DNA of 11,589 nucleotides from Trebonia sp. (GTDB taxonomy: Bacteria > Actinomycetota > Actinomycetes > Streptosporangiales > Streptosporangiaceae): NCBI GenBank assembly GCA_030038035.1, contig JASHPP010000368.1, positions 1 to 11,589 on the forward strand, read 5' to 3'. Shown piece by piece: positions 5,387 to 10,915 of the stretch; the first letter of the stretch is position 1; every line of letters begins with the position of its first letter. The notes beneath the pieces were generated by a model, which made no database searches, had not been told where the DNA came from, and saw only the letters and a list, made by a program, of their open reading frames with translations. The position numbers were made by a program, and so were the translations under genes.

Positions 5387-6559
5387 ATGGATCGAGATCG
5401 GCGCGGCCGCCGGCGGCTGAATGCACCTGCTCCCGGCAAGACCTGGCAGTGGCGGGCAGCCGGCCTCGTCTTCGCGGCCGCCGGGCTGGTGGCGTCAGGC
5501 GCTGTGGTCATCGCTGGCCCGGCGGTCCCGGCGGCGGCTGCGCCGGCTGCGCCGGCGACCCTCACGGCGGTCACGGCAGTGTCCTGCGTGTCCGCCTCTC
5601 GCTGCTGGGCCGGCGCGTACGACGCCAGCGGCTCCGCCATCATCGCCACAGCGGACGGCGGCGTCACATGGAGCGTGCAGTACGCGACCACGAGGTTCGA
5701 CGACATCGCCGGCATCGACTGCACCTCCGCCGCTCATTGCCTCGCCATCGGTTACGCGGCGGAGGACTCCGGCGCCGCGTTCCTGGAGACGACCGACGGG
5801 GGCAAAATATGGAGCACTCACGCCGCGCCGAAGTCCCTGGCCCTGGCCGAGGCCATCTCCTGCGCCAACGGCCTGGACTGCTGGGCCGTCGGATTGGCCG
5901 GCAACCGGTTCGACGCCGCGGTGGCCCGTACCACTGACGGTGGCGGCGTGTGGACGCCGGAACCGGTCCCCGCTCTGGAGACGGCGATGTCCAGCCCGTT
6001 CGGCATCTCCTGTGCATCGGCCACCGTCTGCCTTGTCACCGGCGAGGCCGCGCTGACCACGGCCAACGGCGGGAAAACCTGGACCAGGCACGCCGTCCCC
6101 GGCGGGGTGCCGCTGGGTCCGGTGACCTGCCCGTCGGCCAGGGACTGCTACGCCGTCTTCGACGTCACCTCCGCCATACCGTCGCACGAGCAGGCCTACC
6201 TGTACACCTCGGCTAACGGCGGGGTGACCTGGAAGGACGTCCTGTCCGCGCCCAGCCACGTGGCCGGGTTCGGGGGTATCTCCTGCCCCTCGACGACGAC
6301 CTGCGTGGCGGTGGGCGGCGGCTACGCTCCCCAGGCAGGCGGCACTGACACCCTCTACGGCCTGTCCGAGCTCACGTCGACAAGCGGCAGGCACTGGGCG
6401 CAAAGCACGGTGGCCAGGGCGCAGGACCTTTTCGCTGACTCCTGCGTCACCAGGACCAGGGACTGCATCGCAGGCGGCCAGGCCCGCGCCGCAGGCGTGA
6501 TCCTTAAGTCCGCCAACGACGGGGTGACCTGGACGTCCGAGCCGCTGCCCAAAGCGTAA
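5387..6559 (+). CDS. Secreted seven-bladed Asp-box beta-propeller with one Cys pair per blade
   Basis: This 390-residue protein has an Arg-rich N-terminus (R-D-R-R-G-R-R-R), a hydrophobic segment at about 24-43 and an Ala-rich A-x-A region near 49-55, so it is exported and probably cleaved. The rest is seven repeats. Each has an S/T/D-C-x5-C motif (C67/73, 112/118, 159/165, 209/215, 248/254, 300/306, and 353/360 with six between) and then a BNR/Asp-box S/T-x-D/N-G-G-x-x-W (88-95, 135-142, 182-189, 225-232, 265-272, a weak copy 330-337, and 375-382). All 14 cysteines fall in these pairs, implying one disulfide per blade. ATG 5387 has AGAGGGG 6 nt upstream; an in-frame start at 5333 lacks one. 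Asp-box propellers include sialidases and photosystem-assembly factors, but no catalytic residues are recognisable here. It may bind a surface or extracellular ligand. It stands alone after hypB. Confidence 0.85.
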   Translation: MDRDRRGRRRLNAPAPGKTWQWRAAGLVFAAAGLVASGAVVIAGPAVPAAAAPAAPATLTAVTAVSCVSASRCWAGAYDASGSAIIATADGGVTWSVQYATTRFDDIAGIDCTSAAHCLAIGYAAEDSGAAFLETTDGGKIWSTHAAPKSLALAEAISCANGLDCWAVGLAGNRFDAAVARTTDGGGVWTPEPVPALETAMSSPFGISCASATVCLVTGEAALTTANGGKTWTRHAVPGGVPLGPVTCPSARDCYAVFDVTSAIPSHEQAYLYTSANGGVTWKDVLSAPSHVAGFGGISCPSTTTCVAVGGGYAPQAGGTDTLYGLSELTSTSGRHWAQSTVARAQDLFADSCVTRTRDCIAGGQARAAGVILKSANDGVTWTSEPLPKA

Positions 6560-6699
6560 CCACACCTTCTGCGGGGTCAACGCGCGAGCAGCGTTCCCGA
6601 TCCCACCTCAATAGGGTGCAACGGTCAGGTCGGTGCCGTCAGGGGAAGCATGCGGCCTGGTTCAGCAAATCGGCCGGCCGGCTGGTTCGCCGTCTGAGC

Positions 6700-6834
6700 C
6701 TACGTTCCCTGGCTGGTCTTGGCCGCGTGGTGGCGCTCGTCCTCGGTGAGGCCGCCCGACTGCCGTAGACCTGCCTGGTTCCGCAGCGCGAACCTGAGAC
6801 ACTGGGGCCGGACCGGGCTGCGCGGGCAGGGCCG
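6700..6834 (-). pseudogene. Degraded C-terminal fragment of a WhiB-family regulator
   Basis: Reading the minus strand back from the TAG at 6700-6702 gives C-P-R-S-P-V-R-P-Q-C-L-R-F-A-L-R-N-Q, then eight residues, then GGLTEDERHHAAK. This matches the second half of WhiB-like iron-sulfur regulators, C-x2-C-P-V-R-x-x-C-L-x-x-A-L followed by G-V-W-G-G-L-T-E-x-E-R. Two defects show decay: the second Cys of the CxxC pair is Ser (AGC at 6817-6819, one base from TGC), and the G-V-W turn is replaced by L-R-Q-S, though TAC-GGC typical of that turn survives in another frame. No start codon and no N-terminal half with the first Cys can be found; the frame runs into the end of the neighbouring gene. It cannot hold a normal 4Fe-4S cluster. 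It fills most of the 300 bp between the two flanking genes; 6560-6699 shows nothing else. Confidence 0.6.
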
Positions 6835-6866
6835 GCGGCTGCAATGGTCCCTGGCGAGCCGACAGA

Positions 6867-8183
6867 TTAGGACTCCGGTGTGATGCGGTAGAGGGCGCTG
6901 AAGCCTTCGCCTTCGTAGTCGGGTCCGGACTCCACCGGAGGGTCGAGCAGGTACATCGAGCCGCGATAAGCGACGGCCGCTATGTTTCCGTAACGCAACT
7001 CACCCGGGGAGGAGTAGACAGGCTTGAGCAGTGCAACCGCACTCGCGGCGCCGGAGTCGGGAAGAAGGCGGAACACTTGCTGCTGTGTGCCTGCGGCGTT
7101 CGGTGTGGCGGTCCACAGGCCGCTTGCGTCGCCGACCATCGCCGAGCCGCCGCCTTGGATCATCAGGACGCCTGCGAGAGCTGCCGGGAGCCTTACGTGA
7201 CCAACGGGCGTGGCGCTCGCTCCGGTGAGGTGCCAGACCGCCGACGGCCTCGGGCCCGGCGCGAGCCAGAGCGAGTGCCCGGAGGCCACCATCCAGCTCA
7301 CGGGCTCGCCGCTGCGCAGCGAGAAGGCACGGGTCGCCGTGCGGGACCCGGGAGCCACGCGATACACGCCATTCGAGGCACCGCTATCGCCGCCACTGTT
7401 GGCGGCTGCCGCGAGCCAGAAGCCATCGTTGTCGAAAGCCACGATCGGCCGCGAGATCGCGGGCATCGCGATGCGCTGTATGACGGCGCCCGTGGAACCC
7501 GAGATGCGCAGCAGCTGGCTTCCGCCCTTCGCGAGCGCATCGAACAGCCAGAGATCACCATCCCCGTACGTCCACGTGGGCCAGCCATCAGATTCCTGCG
7601 GGAAGGACATGACCACGGGTCCCAGCACGTAGCCGGGCGGACCCGAGACCGCACGGGAGATGCGGACGGTGACGGCAGCGACTCCGCCGTTGCCGAATGA
7701 GACGTTCGGCTCGACCGTCACGACCGGCAGCACCCGCTGGCCCTCGAGCGCGGGATTGGCGCAACTGCTCGTCATGAGGTGGCTCAGAGCGAGTGTCGTC
7801 GGGTCGACCTCCGCCGAATTGCATGTCGCAGACGCCGAGGGGTACTGCTCTTGAAGGGCCGGACCGTAGAGGACGATCCTTCCTCGGGCGAGCGCAATGT
7901 CGCCGTACTTGTCGCTCTTTGCGAGGTCGAGCATCGTGACGCCCGGTGAGATCACGATGGCCTCGGCCGCCTCGCCATGACCGGGCGGCCCGGTTCCGTG
8001 GTGCCCGCCGCTCCCCGAACCGGAGAATCCGACGCCGAGCCCGGTGCCGGCCGCGGCAAGCGCCACCACAGCGATGCCGATCGCCCAGCGCCGCCGCCGG
8101 AGGCGGCGTGCCTCGCGGATGATGATCTCCGCATCAGCCGGGGGCTTGCCGCTGGTCGGCGGCCGTTTGTGCAGGAGCTGCAT
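6867..8183 (-). CDS. Membrane-anchored protein with extracellular propeller-like domain
   Basis: The 438-residue product has a short cytoplasmic N-terminus ending in RRLRRRR, one membrane segment (about 33-54, RWAIGIAVVALAAAGTGLG) and a Gly/Ser/His linker. A large C-terminal domain of about 370 residues follows, which by the positive-inside rule lies outside the cell. That domain repeats a pattern of G-x-L/F-W-L followed some 10-20 residues later by V-x-R/H-L (GDLWLFDALAKGGSQLLRI, D-G-F-W-L-A-A-A, HSLWLAPG, SGLWTATP), suggesting an NHL/YncE-like beta-propeller. Two cysteines sit about 25 residues apart near the start of the domain. ATG 8183 is preferred over GTG 8186 because AGGGAGG is better spaced from it. 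The gene begins 9 bp after the GntR stop, so the two form one operon and the regulator probably controls it. No catalytic motif is seen and no specific family is recognised; a sensor or binding role is inference. Confidence 0.75.
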   Translation of the reverse strand: MQLLHKRPPTSGKPPADAEIIIREARRLRRRRWAIGIAVVALAAAGTGLGVGFSGSGSGGHHGTGPPGHGEAAEAIVISPGVTMLDLAKSDKYGDIALARGRIVLYGPALQEQYPSASATCNSAEVDPTTLALSHLMTSSCANPALEGQRVLPVVTVEPNVSFGNGGVAAVTVRISRAVSGPPGYVLGPVVMSFPQESDGWPTWTYGDGDLWLFDALAKGGSQLLRISGSTGAVIQRIAMPAISRPIVAFDNDGFWLAAAANSGGDSGASNGVYRVAPGSRTATRAFSLRSGEPVSWMVASGHSLWLAPGPRPSAVWHLTGASATPVGHVRLPAALAGVLMIQGGGSAMVGDASGLWTATPNAAGTQQQVFRLLPDSGAASAVALLKPVYSSPGELRYGNIAAVAYRGSMYLLDPPVESGPDYEGEGFSALYRITPES

Positions 8184-8192
8184 CACCCCTCC

Positions 8193-8540
8193 CTACGAGA
8201 TGGCCTCGATCATGGCGATGACCTCGTCGGGCCGGTAGCCCTGCTTGCGCGCGAAGGCGACGAGCTCTCGCACGCGCCTCATGACCGCCCCGCGCTCGGG
8301 AGTCCCGGCGACGGTGATCCCGCGACCCTGACGAAGCTCGAGGAGGCCTTCGTCGCGCAGCTCCCGCAGTGCGCGCAGGACGGTGTTGCGGTTTACCCCG
8401 AGCACGGTCGCGAGGTCTTTCGCGAGCGGCATCCGCTCGCCAGGCTTGGCCTCACCTTCGGCGATGGCTCGGCGAATCTCCGCCGCCACCTGCTCCCAGA
8501 GCGGGGTCGATTCGGTGAGGTCAATCTTCGGCGACTTCAT
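8193..8540 (-). CDS. GntR-family transcriptional regulator, YtrA-like
   Basis: This 115-residue protein has an N-terminal winged helix (about 11-78) with the GntR signature: PLWEQVAAEIRRAIAEGEAK, P-G-E-R-M-P, KDLATVLGVNRNTVLRALRE, then L-R-D-E-G-L-L-E-L-R-Q-G-R-G-I-T-V. The remaining 35 or so residues form a short helical tail, which is the size expected of the YtrA subfamily; those proteins lack a large ligand domain and usually regulate a linked membrane-protein operon, often ABC transporters. Here the linked gene encodes a single-pass membrane protein instead. ATG 8540 has no ribosome binding site. TAAAAT (minus strand, 8556-8551) would place transcription start only a few bases before the ATG, so the mRNA is probably leaderless. 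A 23-bp palindrome covers this promoter and the start, implying autorepression. Confidence 0.9.
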   Translation of the reverse strand: MKSPKIDLTESTPLWEQVAAEIRRAIAEGEAKPGERMPLAKDLATVLGVNRNTVLRALRELRDEGLLELRQGRGITVAGTPERGAVMRRVRELVAFARKQGYRPDEVIAMIEAIS

Positions 8541-8562
8541 TGTGCTAGTGATTTTAGCTCAA
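8540..8562. promoter_or_regulatory. Palindromic operator overlapping the gntR promoter and start
   Basis: TTGTGCTA (8540-8547) and TAGCTCAA (8555-8562) are inverted arms matching at seven of eight positions around a seven-base centre. The site contains the putative -10 TAAAAT (minus strand 8556-8551) and touches the A of the gntR start codon. A dimeric GntR bound here would block its own promoter and hence the operon. Assigning it to this GntR is inference from position and symmetry. The 8563-8677 stretch upstream holds no gene I trust. Confidence 0.6.
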
Positions 8563-8677
8563 GTGGGACTGTCGGGCTCGCGCGTGATGCGCACCAGCCA
8601 CGGCGAGAACGTGGTCCCGGTGATCGCGATGTCGGTCGACGTCGGTAGCGGATACCGGGCCTCGCGACCAAAGATCG

Positions 8678-9280
8678 CTAGGCGTTCTTAGGGCTGGCCG
8701 GTTGGCCAATGGGTGCGCCGAGCGCGCCGAGCGCGGCGGCGGTGATGATCTCGGCGTAGCGGTCGGGTGCGATCTGGGCGCCGTTCACCAGGTCGTCCCA
8801 GACGTGAAAGGAGTTCAGCTCCCACAGCAGCGCGGCTGCCTCGGAGGTTGACCAGGTCGGGTCGAGTCGCCCCTCCTCGCGCAGGCGCTCGATGATGGAG
8901 GTGGCGACGCGCATCCGGTAGGCGCCCCGGTCTGTCCAGGCGGCGGATGCGGACGGGTCGTCGTGGCGGGTGTCGGCCAGGGCCCTGGCCGCGGGCGCGA
9001 GCCCGGGCCTGCGCTGGGCCTGCAGGCTGGCCCATGCACGGATCGCCGTGGCGGCGTCAGGCGCCTGGGCGACGGCTGCCATCCCGGCCTCGAGCTGCTC
9101 CTGCTCACCGGCGTGCGCGACCAGGGCGAGCAGCAGCTGGGTGCGGTCGGGGAAATGAAGGTACAGCGCCTGCCGGGAGATGCCGACCGCGCGGGACAGC
9201 GCCGACATGGTGGGGAGGGTGCCCTGCTTTTCGGTTATCTCCCGCGCGGCGTCGAGGATGCGGGTCCGCGTGCTTGACAC
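8678..9280 (-). CDS. TetR/AcrR-family transcriptional repressor
   Basis: The 200-residue protein begins with the TetR DNA-binding domain: STRTRILDAAREITEKQG, T-M-S-A-L-S-R-A-V-G-I-S-R-Q-A-L-Y-L-H-F (about 23-42, the helix-turn-helix) and D-R-T-Q-L-L-L-A-L. The C-terminal helical domain of about 140 residues is the ligand pocket and dimer interface; its ligand cannot be predicted. The only reasonable start is GTG 9280-9278, which lies inside a 16-bp palindrome identical to a second copy 34 bp away. No ribosome binding site is visible, and TAAGAG (minus strand, 9299-9294), 16 bp from a TTGACA at 9321-9316, would start transcription close to the GTG, so translation may be leaderless. The divergent position next to the cupin-SDR genes and the doubled operator make it their likely repressor and its own. 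Confidence 0.93.
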   Translation of the reverse strand: MSSTRTRILDAAREITEKQGTLPTMSALSRAVGISRQALYLHFPDRTQLLLALVAHAGEQEQLEAGMAAVAQAPDAATAIRAWASLQAQRRPGLAPAARALADTRHDDPSASAAWTDRGAYRMRVATSIIERLREEGRLDPTWSTSEAAALLWELNSFHVWDDLVNGAQIAPDRYAEIITAAALGALGAPIGQPASPKNA

Positions 9281-9289
9281 CTGTCAAGG
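9271..9289. promoter_or_regulatory. TetR operator copy 1, over the tetR start codon
   Basis: TGCTTGACACCTGTCAAGG contains the palindrome CTTGACA-CC-TGTCAAG (9273-9288). It is exactly repeated at 9305-9323. It covers the GTG start of the TetR gene and also supplies a TTGACA (9274-9279) that can act as -35 for the rightward cupin promoter. Binding here should shut both directions. Confidence 0.85.
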
Positions 9290-9303
9290 ATAGCTCTTAG
9301 CCT
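9274..9303 (+). promoter_or_regulatory. Predicted promoter of the cupin-SDR-SDR operon
   Basis: TTGACA at 9274-9279 and TAGCCT at 9298-9303, 18 bp apart, fit an actinomycete housekeeping promoter. The start of transcription would fall at about 9310, inside operator 2, leaving a leader of about 20 bases with AAGGGGG before ATG 9331. The -35 is embedded in operator 1. Confidence 0.55.
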
Positions 9304-9304
9304 C

Positions 9305-9323
9305 TGCTTGACACCTGTCAAGG
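9305..9323. promoter_or_regulatory. TetR operator copy 2, next to the cupin start
   Basis: This is the second exact 19-bp copy, 34 bp start to start from the first, with the palindrome at 9307-9322. On the minus strand it supplies TTGACA (9321-9316) as a -35 for the TetR gene. Its right edge runs into the AAGGGGG ribosome binding site of the cupin gene, so a bound repressor would also cover the expected transcription start. Confidence 0.85.
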
Positions 9324-9330
9324 GGGTTCG

Positions 9331-9825
9331 ATGGAGCAGCGAGCGGCACCGTATGTGCTGGCGCAAGGCCAGGTCCGCAGCCACCCCGGCGCTTTCCCGG
9401 CGATCAAGGCCGGAGCGGCAGACACCGGCGGCTTGTTCACCCTCGTTGAGGGGGTCATCGGGCCCCGGACCCCGGGTCCGCCGCTGCACGTCCACCACGC
9501 CGAAGACGAGTGCCTTTACGTGATCGACGGCCACCTGCTGGTCCAGCTGGGCGAGGAGCGGCACGACCTGGGCCCCGGCTGTTTCGCCTGGCTGCCCCGG
9601 CAGATCCCGCACGCCTTCGCCAATGGCTCCGACAGCCCGGTGCGCATCCTCGGGGTGATCGCGCCCGCCGGAATAGAGAAGATGTTCGCCGAACAGGCCG
9701 CCTACCTCGCTCACCTGCAGGGACCGCCGGATCCTGAGCAGCTCAGCGCCATCTGGGCTCCCCACGGCCGCCCAGTGGGCCCGCAGATCGACGTCGGCGC
9801 CACAGCCGAAGTGAGCCGCGCGTGA
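9331..9825 (+). CDS. Cupin-domain metalloprotein (quercetin 2,3-dioxygenase-like)
   Basis: This 164-residue single-domain cupin shows both family motifs. Motif 1 is GPPLHVHHAEDECLYVIDG (49-67), giving ligands H53, H55 and E60; motif 2 is G81-P-G-C-F-A-W-L-P-R-Q-I-P-H94-A-F-A-N, giving H94. With all four ligands it should bind iron, manganese or a similar metal. Cupins with this pattern, including the group often named quercetin dioxygenase-like, are oxygenases, isomerases or simple binding proteins; the substrate is unknown. A helical tail with E-K-M-F-A-E-Q-A-A-Y-L follows residue 115, as in many bacterial members. ATG 9331 sits 4 nt after AAGGGGG, which overlaps operator 2. It is the first gene of a plus-strand operon with two dehydrogenases and is divergent from a TetR gene, which implies ligand-induced expression. 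Confidence 0.9.
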   Translation: MEQRAAPYVLAQGQVRSHPGAFPAIKAGAADTGGLFTLVEGVIGPRTPGPPLHVHHAEDECLYVIDGHLLVQLGEERHDLGPGCFAWLPRQIPHAFANGSDSPVRILGVIAPAGIEKMFAEQAAYLAHLQGPPDPEQLSAIWAPHGRPVGPQIDVGATAEVSRA

Positions 9826-9871
9826 CCTTCCGCGGCACCGCGGCGCGTTCAGCCGGGCGTCGAACACGGCC

Positions 9872-10915
9872 ATGAAGGACCTGCGGAACGCGAACGCCAT
9901 CGTCACGGGCGGATCCAGGGGGATAGGCGCTCACATCGCCCGCGCTCTTGCGAGCTCGGGAGTCAACGTCGCCGTCGCTGCCCGCTCGGCACGGCAACTT
10001 GAGGCCGTTCGGGCCGAATTGGCGAGCCTGGGCGTCAAGGCGGTAGGAATCCGCGCAGATGTCACGGTGGCCGCGGACCGCCAGGGACTTGTCGATCACG
10101 CCGCAGCAGAACTCGGCCCAATCGACATCCTCGTGAACAACGCCGCAGCCGAGCTGTTCTCCCGCTACACGGACCTGGACTCAACTCAGATCGAGGCCAT
10201 TGTCGACCTGAACCTCACCGCCCCGCTGCTGCTGATCCAGGCGATCCTGCCCGGGATGCTTGACCGCGGCACAGGGCACATCGTGAACCTGTCCTCAGTG
10301 TCGGGAACAGTAGCGACGCCTTTTAACGCGGTCTATTCGGCGACCAAGTTCGCTCTGGTCGGGGCGACCCATTCGCTACGGGCGGAGCATTTCGGCTCGC
10401 CTGTCGGCTTCTCCGTGGTCTGCCCCGGCTTCGTGCGCCGGGACGGCATGTACGCGCGCTACGAGACACAGGGCCTGAGGCGCCCTCCCTTGCTCGTCGG
10501 GACGACGACGCCCCAGCGGGTCGCCAGCGCGGTACTCAAGGCGATCAGGGAGGACCGCGCCGAGCTAATCGTGAACAGCCAGCCGGTGCGACCCGCAGCG
10601 GTGCTCCAGGCGGCGGCTCCCCAGGTGCTACCCCGGCTGCTAAGGCAGATCGGGCTCACCTCGATGGTCGCGAGGGCAGCAGAGATGAGACGGACAGGTG
10701 CCTGGAGTGATCAAGCATTATCCGGGATCTCCAGTGCGCGATCGGCAGAGCGCAGCGCCCCGTTAGCGGGCTCCTTCGGCGCGGTATCGGACACCTGGTC
10801 TTCCATCCGAGGTCAGCGCGCGTGCGCGGCGCACCTGCCATCCCCTAGACTCCCAAGGCACCGATCCGGATCTTCGGCATCAATCGGTGAAACAGGGCAA
10901 AGGAGACAGGCATGA
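9872..10915 (+). CDS. SDR-family oxidoreductase with an anomalous C-terminal tail
   Basis: A classical short-chain dehydrogenase/reductase: T12-G-G-S-R-G-I-G19 for the cofactor, N89-N-A, N114, S141/S142 and Y155-x3-K159 as catalytic residues, and P-G in C-P-G-F-V (about 184-188). Arg38 after the second strand suggests NADP(H). Related proteins end after a helix like RLLRQIGLTSMVARAAEMRR, about residue 275 here. The frame goes on for some 70 codons with rare codons (TTA at 10718 and 10763, AGA at 10847) and no recognisable pattern, so a stop codon was probably lost and the tail is read-through. The frame stops at TGA 10913-10915, overlapping the next gene's ATG at 10912. ATG 9872 is fixed by the normal start of the first strand, although no strong ribosome binding site is seen. 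It is 46 bp after the cupin, in the same operon. The substrate is unknown. Confidence 0.88.
   Translation: MKDLRNANAIVTGGSRGIGAHIARALASSGVNVAVAARSARQLEAVRAELASLGVKAVGIRADVTVAADRQGLVDHAAAELGPIDILVNNAAAELFSRYTDLDSTQIEAIVDLNLTAPLLLIQAILPGMLDRGTGHIVNLSSVSGTVATPFNAVYSATKFALVGATHSLRAEHFGSPVGFSVVCPGFVRRDGMYARYETQGLRRPPLLVGTTTPQRVASAVLKAIREDRAELIVNSQPVRPAAVLQAAAPQVLPRLLRQIGLTSMVARAAEMRRTGAWSDQALSGISSARSAERSAPLAGSFGAVSDTWSSIRGQRACAAHLPSPRLPRHRSGSSASIGETGQRRQA

Noticed and set aside
5495..6580. A 361-codon open frame opposite the secreted propeller gene.
   Set aside because: It is the antisense shadow of a gene with clear repeats, signal peptide and ribosome binding site; its translation is low-complexity Gly/Arg/Ala.
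6671..6680. CGGCCGGCCG palindrome after the propeller gene.
   Set aside because: A perfect 10-base GC-only palindrome is common in such DNA and has no stem extension or other support as a terminator.
8559..8683. A 41-codon open stretch on the minus strand between TetR and GntR that reads like protein (contains PLPTSTDIAITGTTFSPWLV).
   Set aside because: It has no start codon, begins after an in-frame TAA inside the TetR end, and is short enough to be open by chance in GC-rich DNA. No family is recognised. A translated search would decide.
9235..9906. A 223-codon minus-strand frame opposite the cupin gene.
   Set aside because: It would run across the twin operators and both divergent starts, and the cupin on the other strand has all motifs.
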